Source: Oceanobacillus kimchii X50
GTDB taxonomy: Bacteria > Bacillota > Bacilli > Bacillales > Amphibacillaceae
Length of the DNA: 64,000 nt
Reading direction: 5' to 3'
Assembly (NCBI RefSeq): GCF_000340475.1
Contig: NZ_CM001792.1
Span: forward strand, 2,874,271-2,938,270
Below the pieces are notes generated by a model, which ran no database searches, was not told the origin of the DNA, and worked only from the letters and a program-made list of their open reading frames with translations. The translations under genes were made by a program, and so were the position numbers. Below, piece after piece: positions 44,862-52,844 of the stretch (within the stretch, counting starts at the first letter, position 1; each line of letters begins with the position of its first letter).

Positions 44862-45060
44862 TCTGTTTATTTTGATTTCTAAAGAATTATAGCTTTTAGA
44901 ACCACTCTATTCACTACTTTTCTTCGGATTATAAGGCTTTTTTCGTTTTTAGAGCCACTTTATTCACTACTTTCTTCGGATTATAAGTAAGTTATGTTTT
45001 TTACAACTGCTCTCTTTTCTACTTCTCACAAACTTTAGGCTTATTTTGGTTTTTACAACG
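44862..45060. repeat. tandem array of diverged ~50-nt units
   Basis: Four consecutive units start at about 44862, 44906, 44959 and 45011, lengths 44-53 nt. The best-kept unit carries TCTATTCACTACTTTTCTTC, then GGATTATAAGGC and GTTTTTAGAGCCAC; the next begins TTTATTCACTACTTTCTTCG. The first and last units are badly worn. The same kind of unit recurs at 63888-64000. Confidence 0.65.
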
Positions 45061-45170
45061 AAGCTATATTATAAATTTATATCCAATCTTATAAAATTAC
45101 TTATTTTTGCTTATTTATAATTACAAACACTTAATTTTATTGTATAATTACTTAAAAGGAGGAGATTTCT

Positions 45171-45950
45171 TTGTATCAAGAAGAAAGATTGTTATCTATA
45201 TTGGATTATTTAAAAGAAAATAAAAGAATTTCCGTTGAACAAATATGTTCACTTTTCAATATATCGAGAGATACTGCGCGTAGAGATCTGGTGAAGCTTG
45301 AAGAAGAAAGCAAAATTGTGCGCACTCGTGGTGGAGCTCTCCTCCCTTCCATCCATACAGAAATTAAAAATTACTCCCATCGACTAAACATTGTTTCAGA
45401 TGAGAAAAAGGTGATTGGTAAAAAAGCAGCATCGTTAATTTATCCGGGTGACAGGATAATCTTAGATGCTTCAACTACAGTACAATCATGTGCTGAGCAT
45501 ATTAACAATACCGAATGTACGATAATCACCAATTCTATTAATCAAGCAGAAGTATTATCCTCTAATTCAAATATCAATATTCAGTTGTTAGGTGGGATTT
45601 TGGAAAAAGAGCATCGATATGTATATGGCTCTTCTGTAATAGATAAACTTTCCGAATACAATGTAGATAAAGTTTTTATTGGAGTTGTAGGTATCTCTGA
45701 AAGTGGATTAACAATTGCACATGAAGAAGATGGTGCAGTGAAAAGAAAAATGATACAACAGGCTAAGCAGGTAATCGCATTAGCTGACAATACTAAATTA
45801 GGAAATACGGATTTTTTCCGATTTGCGGATTTACAAGATATTGATTTATTAATTACAGATAAAACACCGCCACAAGCATTTAGGGAATTGCTGCATAAAC
45901 ATCATGTTGAACTTTTAACAGCAGAGATTAATGATCAAGGAGATGAATGA
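45171..45950 (+). CDS. DeoR family transcriptional regulator
   Basis: A 259-residue regulator. The N-terminal DeoR helix-turn-helix (residues 3-57; ERLLSILDYLKENKRISVEQICSLFNISRDTARRDLVKLE) is followed by RTRGGALLP and a sugar-phosphate-sensing DeoRC domain with LDASTTVQSCAEHI near 104 and VGISESGLTIAHEEDGAVKRKMI near 180. It starts at TTG after AAGGAGGAG. A HAD phosphatase gene begins 1 nt after its stop. DeoR proteins commonly respond to a phosphorylated sugar, and this phosphatase may control the inducer level. The target is unknown. Confidence 0.88.
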   Translation: MYQEERLLSILDYLKENKRISVEQICSLFNISRDTARRDLVKLEEESKIVRTRGGALLPSIHTEIKNYSHRLNIVSDEKKVIGKKAASLIYPGDRIILDASTTVQSCAEHINNTECTIITNSINQAEVLSSNSNINIQLLGGILEKEHRYVYGSSVIDKLSEYNVDKVFIGVVGISESGLTIAHEEDGAVKRKMIQQAKQVIALADNTKLGNTDFFRFADLQDIDLLITDKTPPQAFRELLHKHHVELLTAEINDQGDE

Positions 45951-45951
45951 T

Positions 45952-46806
45952 ATGGTGAATTTAATTGCCGTAGACTTAGATGGTACACTACTTAACGAAC
46001 GGAATGAAATCAGTAAGACAAACTTAGAGTCGATTAAATCTGCTCAGGCCAACGGAGTAGAAGTAGTAATTGCTACTGGGAGAGCACATTTTGACGTTCA
46101 ATCTATTTTTGAAACAACTGGAATAAATACCTGGATTATTGGTGCGAATGGTGCAACGATACATCGACCAAATGGAGAATTATTTCATTCTACATCCATA
46201 AACAAGAATGATGCTATTGATGTTCTCCGTTGGCTGGAGCAAGAAAATTTTTATTACGAAATTCTTAGTAACCAATCTATATTTACTCCTAAAAAAGGCA
46301 GAGATCTTTTAGCCGTTGAAATAGACAAGGTAATTAGTGCAAATAAAGAAGTTAGCATCGATGATCTTCAAGCAGCTGTGAATAAACAATTTAGTCAATA
46401 TGGTTTTTCGGTTATCGATTCTTATCAAGATTTGATTGATTATGATATTGACTTTTATAATGTTCTGGCTTTTTCATTTCACCAAGAGAAACTTCAAAAA
46501 GGTTGGGCACATTTTGAGCAGTTTGAGGGTTTATCAATTGTAAAATCTGCTCAAAATAACTTTGAACTAGAGCACAAGAATGCTTCAAAAGGAAATGCAC
46601 TTAAAATGCTTACAAATAAGTTGAATGTAGATTTAACCAATACAGCTGCAGTAGGTGATAGCTTTAACGATATATCTATGTTAAAACTAGCTGGAAGAAG
46701 TGCAGCAATGGGGAATGCTCCTAAAGAAATACAAGATTATTGTAATGAAATTACCCTTTCAAATACTGAAGATGGAGTTGCACACTTCATCTATTCCTTA
46801 ATTTAG
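45952..46806 (+). CDS. Cof-type HAD superfamily phosphatase
   Basis: A 284-residue HAD hydrolase of the Cof/YidA group, phosphatases acting on sugar phosphates or nucleotides. HAD motif I is AVDLDGTLL near residue 5, motif II VIATGR near 40, the lysine of motif III HKNASKG near 200, and motif IV GDSFNDISML near 230; a C2 cap lies between. I use the ATG at 45952, 1 nt after the DeoR stop, with AAGGAG upstream. It is co-transcribed with the DeoR regulator and ends before a terminator. Confidence 0.88.
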   Translation: MVNLIAVDLDGTLLNERNEISKTNLESIKSAQANGVEVVIATGRAHFDVQSIFETTGINTWIIGANGATIHRPNGELFHSTSINKNDAIDVLRWLEQENFYYEILSNQSIFTPKKGRDLLAVEIDKVISANKEVSIDDLQAAVNKQFSQYGFSVIDSYQDLIDYDIDFYNVLAFSFHQEKLQKGWAHFEQFEGLSIVKSAQNNFELEHKNASKGNALKMLTNKLNVDLTNTAAVGDSFNDISMLKLAGRSAAMGNAPKEIQDYCNEITLSNTEDGVAHFIYSLI

Positions 46807-46833
46807 TTCAATTTTTCTAGCATCCAGCTATAG

Positions 46834-46873
46834 CTCTTATCGGCGTGACGGATTAGCGGCGTGACGATAAGAG
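46834..46873. repeat. hairpin enclosing a direct repeat GGCGTGACG
   Basis: CTCTTATCG (46834-46842) is the inverted complement of CGATAAGAG (46865-46873). Between them GGCGTGACG occurs twice, separated by GATTAGC. The GC-rich core stands out from the AT-rich flanks. It lies in the 3' region of the HAD gene, ahead of the terminator. Confidence 0.55.
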
Positions 46874-46910
46874 TTTAGCATATAAGAGAGAGATTTATAG
46901 TATTTTTTTG

Positions 46911-46937
46911 GAGTGTTCGAATGAGAACACTCTTTTT
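46911..46937 (+). terminator. intrinsic terminator
   Basis: GAGTGTTC pairs with GAACACTC around GAATGA, followed by TTTTTT. It ends the DeoR-HAD operon. Confidence 0.82.
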
Positions 46938-46976
46938 TCATTTCGATCACTTCAAAAATGATAGTCTTAATGGAAA

Positions 46977-47771
46977 TTATTCATTTAAAAACTTTTTCAT
47001 AGCCTTATCAATTTCCTCAAAATACGATTGTACAGGAATCGGTTGAAGAACTACTTCCTTCTTTATTTCCACGTTTTCATAATTCAAGTGCCAAATATAA
47101 TTATTAGCCGGTAACAAGAATTGAACTTCATCAAACTCTGACTGGTCTTTTACATAATTGGATACCATAAAAGAAATATTATCGAATTCTTGACCGTTTT
47201 TCAAAAAATCACTTACGAATTCACGCAATGGAATAGCTTGATTTTCATCTTCTTTCATTGCATGTAAAATTTCAGGATCTGTAGTATGTAATTCATCAAA
47301 CATCTCATCTGTCATTTGTATTGGTTGCCATCCCTCCACGTTAATTTCGATATTCGCCATTCCATAATGATTACGAAGAATATCATAAAATCCATCTCCA
47401 CTGTGATGGAATGAAAATGTATGCTCCCCCGTCTGTATTCTTTGAAGAAGTGCATTATTGTTGTTTAACGAATGAATAATCAAAACTTGTTTTTCTCGCA
47501 TCTGAATGCAACGAACTTTTTTCTTTGAATGGACAAGTAGATAAAGCAAATCCTCTAATCCTTTCGCTAGATTGGATTCTCTGTTATCATCCCAATAGCC
47601 TTTCTGTTTTAGTTTCGTTTCCGTTTCATCTATGAAACGAGTAAATTCAGTTTCATTTTTTATTAATTCCTGCTCATTTATCACTTGTCTAGCCATTGAA
47701 TCATAACCACACAGTGCAAGAGCAGAAACAAATTCATGCATGGAAAGTCTAATTTCTTCTGTTCTTTGCAT
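46977..47771 (-). CDS. protein of unknown function at the end of the LXG operon
   Basis: A 264-residue soluble protein without signal or membrane segments, mixed alpha/beta, rich in Glu and Asn. It begins MQRTEEIRLSMHEFVSALALCGYDSMARQVI and has LAKGLEDLLYLLVHSKKKVRCIQ and GEHTFSFHHSGDGFYDILRNHYGM. I do not recognise it with certainty. The size, the initial helix pattern and the location 47 nt after a putative immunity gene in a type VII secretion cluster recall EspG/DUF5081-like secretion partners, but that is a weak impression. GGAGG precedes the ATG. It could also be a second immunity or adaptor protein. Confidence 0.65.
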   Translation of the reverse strand: MQRTEEIRLSMHEFVSALALCGYDSMARQVINEQELIKNETEFTRFIDETETKLKQKGYWDDNRESNLAKGLEDLLYLLVHSKKKVRCIQMREKQVLIIHSLNNNNALLQRIQTGEHTFSFHHSGDGFYDILRNHYGMANIEINVEGWQPIQMTDEMFDELHTTDPEILHAMKEDENQAIPLREFVSDFLKNGQEFDNISFMVSNYVKDQSEFDEVQFLLPANNYIWHLNYENVEIKKEVVLQPIPVQSYFEEIDKAMKKFLNE

Positions 47772-47818
47772 CGTTTGCCCTCCTTTAATTACACAAATCA
47801 GATTTTCATATTAATTTA

Positions 47819-48439
47819 TCACTCAAACAATCCTATTACACCAAATGCTTGCCACAATAATAACAAAACAAAAACAATAGCTATTAATTTATTTATAAAC
47901 AGTGGCAGCTTTAATAATGTAATTTGTACATAATAATTTATTCCTGAAAAGAAAATTGCTATGTATTTGAAAATGTAATCAAATACTGTTGATTTCTCAG
48001 AATAGACATTCGCTTCATAAAACCCTATCGCAACTGGATGAAAAAACACAGAGTAAAGGGCAACCATGAAGTTTGTCATTAATATCAAGAAAATTATTGT
48101 ACTTGGATAAGGAATATTTGCACCTAAGAAAATTAGTGAAAACGATGATAGGAAGATTATCACAATCGATAATGCAATCCACTCTTTTGGTTGTTCTTTA
48201 TCAAATTCTATTTTTTTAATTTTTTCATAAGGTTTAAAGCAATTTATTGTTGAATATAAAATGATAAATGGTTCCGAAAAAATTATAAATATAAATATCG
48301 AAACTTTACTATCGTCGTTCCATGCAAAATAATTAATAAAGAACATAAGTACGATAAGAAATAGTACTATATTTAATTTCACAAAGGATTTAATCCCAGA
48401 ACCTATAGAGAATATTTTTTCTTGATATTGATTATTCAC
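47819..48439 (-). CDS. multi-pass membrane protein, putative immunity protein to the LXG toxin
   Basis: A 206-residue protein with five to six membrane segments (near residues 17-36, 47-66, 83-103, 110-132, 146-162 and 175-200) and Lys/Glu-rich loops. It begins at GTG (48439), 8 nt after GGGGAG, and its gene starts 24 nt after the toxin stop. No family is recognised. In LXG loci the gene directly after the toxin usually encodes immunity. A polytopic membrane protein fits a toxin that attacks the inner membrane, and the toxin here has a glycine-rich hydrophobic segment. Confidence 0.7.
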   Translation of the reverse strand: MNNQYQEKIFSIGSGIKSFVKLNIVLFLIVLMFFINYFAWNDDSKVSIFIFIIFSEPFIILYSTINCFKPYEKIKKIEFDKEQPKEWIALSIVIIFLSSFSLIFLGANIPYPSTIIFLILMTNFMVALYSVFFHPVAIGFYEANVYSEKSTVFDYIFKYIAIFFSGINYYVQITLLKLPLFINKLIAIVFVLLLLWQAFGVIGLFE

Positions 48440-48463
48440 ATCGATAGCTCCCCGTCCTAAAAA

Positions 48464-50062
48464 TTAATTAAAAATACCGGAAACAAAATCACCTACACTG
48501 GATACTAGTTTTTCTGATTTTTCTTCAACCCAATCTACAGCATCATTACCCCAATCTTTTACATCTTCATAACGATCATCAACCCAACGACCAGCACTTT
48601 CTCCCCAATCTTTCACAGTATCTTCAGCAAGCCATGAACCGACAATACCAACTCCGGCTCCAACTGCGCCACCTATTATAGTACCGACTCCTGGACAAAT
48701 CAATGTCCCTATACCTGCACCTACCGTCGTAACCCCTGCAACCCCTGCATCTAAACCTATGCCTGCTGCAAACCTTCCTGTTTTTTCAGCACCCGATTTA
48801 TGTTTATTTTCATCACTATAATACTCCCCTGAATTCGTACCAATGGAAAACGCTATTCCAACATAAGGAATTCTTTTAGCAAATTTAGCTAAACCACCTT
48901 GTGTTGATAATTGATTTGCGGTTCCTTTAACATCCACTTTCATTCCATAATTCTTTAGTTCATTTTTATCAAATACTAAAACACTAGAAGAATAACTATC
49001 TGCTATTTTCCCAAAACCTATTCTGTTCGTAGCACTATTTAAGCCTATAATTTCTCTAAGTACACCACTAGGAGATCTACCCGCTTTTCCAATATAACGT
49101 TTTAAAGGATTAATGGAATTTTTGTCTCCATATTGCAATAACTTGTAGACTCTCTCTGCTAATTTTGAATTATATTTTCCACTCTTGTTTTGTGTCCAAG
49201 CATCGGTTGCTCTTACAATAAAGTTTCCTTTACCGTCTTTCTCCATTGTAAGCATACCGCTATTTAAAATTTGAAAAGCAAGAGCGCCTTTCGCTACATT
49301 ATATGCACCATTGAACTTACCTAAATTAGATAACCAGGTTGCTATCTCTCCTTGTATAGTCGAATCTCCTTGTTCAACGGATAGTTTGGTTGCACTATCA
49401 ATCATATCTTGTATTACATTTGACTCTAAGAAATAATCTTCTACTTCTTCAATCTGAGATGAAGTTAAAAACACCCCATTTTTAGTCCAGCCCTTAATCT
49501 TTGAAATAAAAGCTGATATTTCATCCAATGAAGCTGAGGAACTTTGTAAATTTGAAGTGCTATTCTCATCCAGATCAGCAAATTTAGTTAGTGTATCGCT
49601 TAGTACAGTTCGTGTACTTGCTATTTGATAATCAAATTGAGATGTTCTCACAGAACTATTAGGGACCAAGTCACTGACTTCATTATAATGACTGTTAATA
49701 TCATTTACAATTTCATGTGTTAAATCTTCTAATCTCGTTAAACCATTCTTTATATCACTCTCTATAAACTCTTCACGCACAACACCGTTCTCATTTTCAA
49801 ATGAAAGAACTAATTTCTTTATCTGCTCCAATACTTTGATATACTCTTCCAAAAACAAGTTAAATAGAGTGACAGCAGGAAAGTGCAATGTCATAAAATG
49901 TTCTTTAATTGCATCTCCTCCCTCTCCCTTCAACGCATCATTAAGATCTATTATCTTATTCAATCCATCACGGATGCTTAGAATTTGCTCTTTTTCTTTT
50001 GTTTTTATATCAATGATCTTTTCTAAACCACCTATAACCTCATCAACTTTGATTACTTTCAT
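48464..50062 (-). CDS. LXG-domain type VII secretion toxin with glycine-zipper C-terminus
   Basis: A 532-residue polymorphic toxin. The N-terminal LXG domain (about residues 1-200) is helical, starting MKVIKVDEVIGGLEKII, with the LxG-type LKGEGGDAIKEHF near 43 and long coiled-coil stretches. A middle linker spans about 200-415. The C-terminus holds a hydrophobic glycine-rich segment near 420-480 (AAGIGLDAGVAG, GVGTIIGGAVGAGVGIVG), then a Trp-rich amphipathic tail with repeated DWG/RWV/DWV units. No nuclease or NADase motif is seen, so membrane insertion is the likely mode, as for glycine-zipper LXG toxins. It follows two small YwqH/YwqI-like genes. No type VII secretion core genes are in the window. 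Confidence 0.88.
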   Translation of the reverse strand: MKVIKVDEVIGGLEKIIDIKTKEKEQILSIRDGLNKIIDLNDALKGEGGDAIKEHFMTLHFPAVTLFNLFLEEYIKVLEQIKKLVLSFENENGVVREEFIESDIKNGLTRLEDLTHEIVNDINSHYNEVSDLVPNSSVRTSQFDYQIASTRTVLSDTLTKFADLDENSTSNLQSSSASLDEISAFISKIKGWTKNGVFLTSSQIEEVEDYFLESNVIQDMIDSATKLSVEQGDSTIQGEIATWLSNLGKFNGAYNVAKGALAFQILNSGMLTMEKDGKGNFIVRATDAWTQNKSGKYNSKLAERVYKLLQYGDKNSINPLKRYIGKAGRSPSGVLREIIGLNSATNRIGFGKIADSYSSSVLVFDKNELKNYGMKVDVKGTANQLSTQGGLAKFAKRIPYVGIAFSIGTNSGEYYSDENKHKSGAEKTGRFAAGIGLDAGVAGVTTVGAGIGTLICPGVGTIIGGAVGAGVGIVGSWLAEDTVKDWGESAGRWVDDRYEDVKDWGNDAVDWVEEKSEKLVSSVGDFVSGIFN

Positions 50063-50097
50063 TGTATAAACTCCTTATCCACTTGATACAGTTCTTT

Positions 50098-50382
50098 TTA
50101 TTTAACAGGAAGAGGTCCTATTTGTTTCGCAAGATTTTCATCAGTTTCTACGTAAGCTTGAACAGCTTCATCTACACTGGATTCTACTTTAATCAGTGCA
50201 TCCTTATAATTATTTAATGTAGAATAGTAGTTTTCCTCAATCGACTGAATCTTTATTAGTAAGTCTAAATCAGATGTTGAAAATGTCGGATTTGGATTGC
50301 TAGTTTCTAAATCTTCTGTTTTTCTTTTTAAATTGTTTAATATAGGTGTTACTTTATCCGGGTCAACTTTAATCTCTGGCAT
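50098..50382 (-). CDS. YwqI-like small partner of the LXG toxin
   Basis: A 94-residue helical protein, all alpha, with the pattern IKVDPDKVTPILNNLKRKTEDLE near the start and YYSTLNNYKDALIKVESSVDEAVQAYVETDENLA. It resembles B. subtilis YwqI (DUF5344 type, WXG100-like hairpin). Such proteins pair with the toxin LXG domain and deliver it to the type VII machine. I use the ATG at 50382, 7 nt after GGAGGA; it starts 2 nt after the stop of the upstream gene. Confidence 0.82.
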   Translation of the reverse strand: MPEIKVDPDKVTPILNNLKRKTEDLETSNPNPTFSTSDLDLLIKIQSIEENYYSTLNNYKDALIKVESSVDEAVQAYVETDENLAKQIGPLPVK

Positions 50383-50384
50383 AA

Positions 50385-50777
50385 TCAATCCTCCTCCATT
50401 TGTCTTAATGTACGAATCCTATTTTGATTCGTTTCAATTAAACTAGATAAATTTGCATTCGTACTCTTTAATTGCCTAATTGCCTCAGAAATATTATCAA
50501 GTAGCACGTTAACATCGTTATTCATTATATTGTTATATTCCTTTTTAATACTTTCCCTTTTATTCATAAAGTCATTGGCATGTTTTCCATGCCATAAATC
50601 CGTTGTTATTTCAGGGCGATTAGCCTCTCCTTTTTGCATACTGAGTTCATCTTGATCTCCTAATATTTTTGTATACGAGTTTTCAAGCCGATTAATTTTT
50701 TCATTATTTGCTTGTATCGTAGCATTATAATTTGAGATTTCACTTGTTAACTGACTTATTTGAAAAGAAGCATCCAT
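50385..50777 (-). CDS. YwqH-like small coiled-coil partner of the LXG toxin
   Basis: A 130-residue protein dominated by coiled coil (ISNYNATIQANNEKINRLENSY and ANLSSLIETNQNRIRTLRQ), with a central WHGKHANDF that resembles the WXG turn. It matches the layout of B. subtilis YwqH (DUF5082). Together with the YwqI-like protein it probably forms the helical bundle that escorts the LXG toxin. It is first in the operon; GAGGG lies 8 nt before the ATG. Confidence 0.82.
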   Translation of the reverse strand: MDASFQISQLTSEISNYNATIQANNEKINRLENSYTKILGDQDELSMQKGEANRPEITTDLWHGKHANDFMNKRESIKKEYNNIMNNDVNVLLDNISEAIRQLKSTNANLSSLIETNQNRIRTLRQMEED

Positions 50778-50975
50778 AGCAATTCCCTCTTTACATTAAT
50801 ATAGTTATAATTTCTTAGACTCTGTTATTAAAACAAGTATAAACAATTAGGAAAAATGATTAAATCAATAGTAGAAAATAATCACAAAATGCATCTTTAT
50901 TCCTACATATATTCCATTAATATGTATTTAAAATATTCCGTTTTACTTATATTACTAATATAGATAAGTACAAAT

Positions 50976-51011
50976 AAAATAGTCCACACTTTTTTGGTGC
51001 GAACTATTTTA
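50976..51011. terminator. hairpin between the LXG and kdu operons
   Basis: AAAATAGT (with CAC) pairs with (GTG) ACTATTTT; both sides are A/T-rich. It probably ends the minus-strand kduI transcript. The remainder of 50778-51229 contains only AT-rich sequence in which I see no gene. Confidence 0.5.
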
Positions 51012-51229
51012 TCCTTCCATTTACTATTGTTTAATATCAACCATAACTCTAAACCTTGCTGCTATAATCGAACTTAAGTGTAATTTAATTTGTGATAAAG
51101 CAGTCGATATAAGTAGCAAGTCCTGGACGATCTTAAATATTCATTAGTTAAATAAACACCTTTACCAATAGAGAAGACGTTCAAAAAATAAGGTTACTAT
51201 TCTATCAAATGGCTTATAGTAGCTTCATA

Positions 51230-52063
51230 TTATTTTAGCTCGTTCTTGTCTACATGATCCATATCATCAAAGGTATAATTTTCACCGGCCATTGCCCAAA
51301 TAAATGTATAATTTTTAGTTCCAACACCTGAGTGAATAGACCATGGTGGTGAAAGAACCGCTTGCTCATTTGATACTATAATATTCCGTGTATCATTTGG
51401 CTTGCCCATAAAATGCATTATCTTTTCGTCTTCTTCTAAATCAAAGTATAAATAAGCCTCCATTCTTCTGTCATGAACATGCGGCGGCATGGTATTCCAC
51501 ATATTATTTTCTGATAAGAAAGTCATCCCCATCATTAATTGACAACTTTGAATTCCATCTGCATGTATAAATTGATAAAGATCTCGTTTATTCGATTGGG
51601 CGTCATCTCCCAAGTGTCTATGAGTTGCTTCTTGTAAAGATTTTTTTTGAGTAGGATAATTCTTATGAGCAGTTGCAGAAACGATATAAATTTTTGCTGG
51701 ATTATTTGAATCTATACTTTCAATTAAAATGTTTTTATTTCCTTTTCCTACATATAAACAATCTCTATGATCTAACTCATATACTTCACCATCGACAGTA
51801 ATTTTCCCTTTACTATTTGAAATATTAAAGAAGCCTACCTCTCTTCTCTCTAAAAAGAATTCTGTTTTCAACGTTTCTTTATCTTCTAACCGTAAAGGAG
51901 AGCTTATTGGAACAGCGCCCCCAACAATTAAACGATCATAGTGAGAATAGACCATATTTATATTTCCTTTTTCAAAAAGATTGTTTATTAAAAAATCCTC
52001 TCTAACTCGCTCATTATCATAATTTTTAAAATCTCTTGGATTTGTTGCATATCTTATTTCCAT
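51230..52063 (-). CDS. kduI: 5-dehydro-4-deoxy-D-glucuronate isomerase
   Basis: A 277-residue zinc isomerase converting 5-keto-4-deoxyuronate, the product of unsaturated uronates from pectin or glycosaminoglycans, to 2,5-diketo-3-deoxygluconate. The N-terminus EIRYATNPRDFKNYDNERVREDF, LERREVGFFNIS near residue 72, the metal motif MPPHVHDRRMEAYLYFDL near 193-210 and SPPWSIHSGVG near 240 with zinc His are diagnostic. It is the last gene of the operon, 25 nt after kduD. Confidence 0.94.
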   Translation of the reverse strand: MEIRYATNPRDFKNYDNERVREDFLINNLFEKGNINMVYSHYDRLIVGGAVPISSPLRLEDKETLKTEFFLERREVGFFNISNSKGKITVDGEVYELDHRDCLYVGKGNKNILIESIDSNNPAKIYIVSATAHKNYPTQKKSLQEATHRHLGDDAQSNKRDLYQFIHADGIQSCQLMMGMTFLSENNMWNTMPPHVHDRRMEAYLYFDLEEDEKIMHFMGKPNDTRNIIVSNEQAVLSPPWSIHSGVGTKNYTFIWAMAGENYTFDDMDHVDKNELK

Positions 52064-52088
52064 TTTAACATTCCCCTTCCTAAGATTA

Positions 52089-52844
52089 TTATCTTCCTAA
52101 ATATCCACCATCCACAGCTACAGTAAATCCATTCATATAATCAGATGCTCGTGATGCTAAAAATATTGCGATACCTTTTAAATCATCTGGTTTCCCCCAT
52201 CTACCTGCAGGAATTCGTTCTAAAATACTATTGTAACGCTTCTCATCTTCAATAATTGCTGTGTTCATATCTGTTTCAAAGTAACCCGGTGCAATACAGT
52301 TAACATTAATTCCAAATTCCGCCCATTCATTAGATAAAGATTGAGTAAATTGCTTAACAGCTCCTTTACTCGCAGCATAAGCTGGCACGAGATAACCACC
52401 TTCATATGAAAGCATCGATGCTAGATTAATAATTTTTCCACTCTTCCTCTCTAGCATATGTTTACCGAATGCTTGGCAGAGAAAAAATACAGCATTTGTA
52501 TTAATATCAATAACAGCATCCCAATCATTCTTTGGAAATTCAACAGATGGATGACGAATTTGTACGCCAGCGTTATTCACTAAAATATCAGCTTTTCCAA
52601 ATTCTGCTATTACTTTTTGGACCACTGTTTCGTACTCTTGAAAGTTCGATAAGTCAAAATTAATACCTATCACATCAACCCCTTCTTTTCTTATTTCATG
52701 AAGTACGTCTTCACCAACATTTCTAGCAATTATAACTATATTTGCCCCAGCACTAGCCAACCCAGATGCAATACTTTTCCCAATTCCTCTATTTCCACCT
52801 GTTATTACAGCTACTTTTCCTGTCAAATCGAACAATTCATTCAC
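52089..52844 (-). CDS. kduD: 2-deoxy-D-gluconate 3-dehydrogenase (KduD)
   Basis: A 251-residue SDR that reduces 2,5-diketo-3-deoxygluconate to 2-keto-3-deoxygluconate. The cofactor loop VITGGNRGIGKS near residue 13, NNAGVQIRHPS near 88 (typical of KduD), the catalytic YAASKGAVKQ near 155 and the ending ASDYMNGFTVAVDGGYLGR are clear. It starts at GTG that overlaps the TAG stop of the preceding dehydrogenase by one base, with AGGAGG 8 nt upstream. Its pairing with kduI supports the assignment. Confidence 0.92.
   Translation of the reverse strand: MNELFDLTGKVAVITGGNRGIGKSIASGLASAGANIVIIARNVGEDVLHEIRKEGVDVIGINFDLSNFQEYETVVQKVIAEFGKADILVNNAGVQIRHPSVEFPKNDWDAVIDINTNAVFFLCQAFGKHMLERKSGKIINLASMLSYEGGYLVPAYAASKGAVKQFTQSLSNEWAEFGINVNCIAPGYFETDMNTAIIEDEKRYNSILERIPAGRWGKPDDLKGIAIFLASRASDYMNGFTVAVDGGYLGR

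Noticed and set aside
44862..45060. Possible CRISPR array from regularly spaced ATTCACTAC words
   Set aside because: The similarity covers the whole unit and decays from unit to unit; there are no constant repeats with unique spacers and no cas genes.
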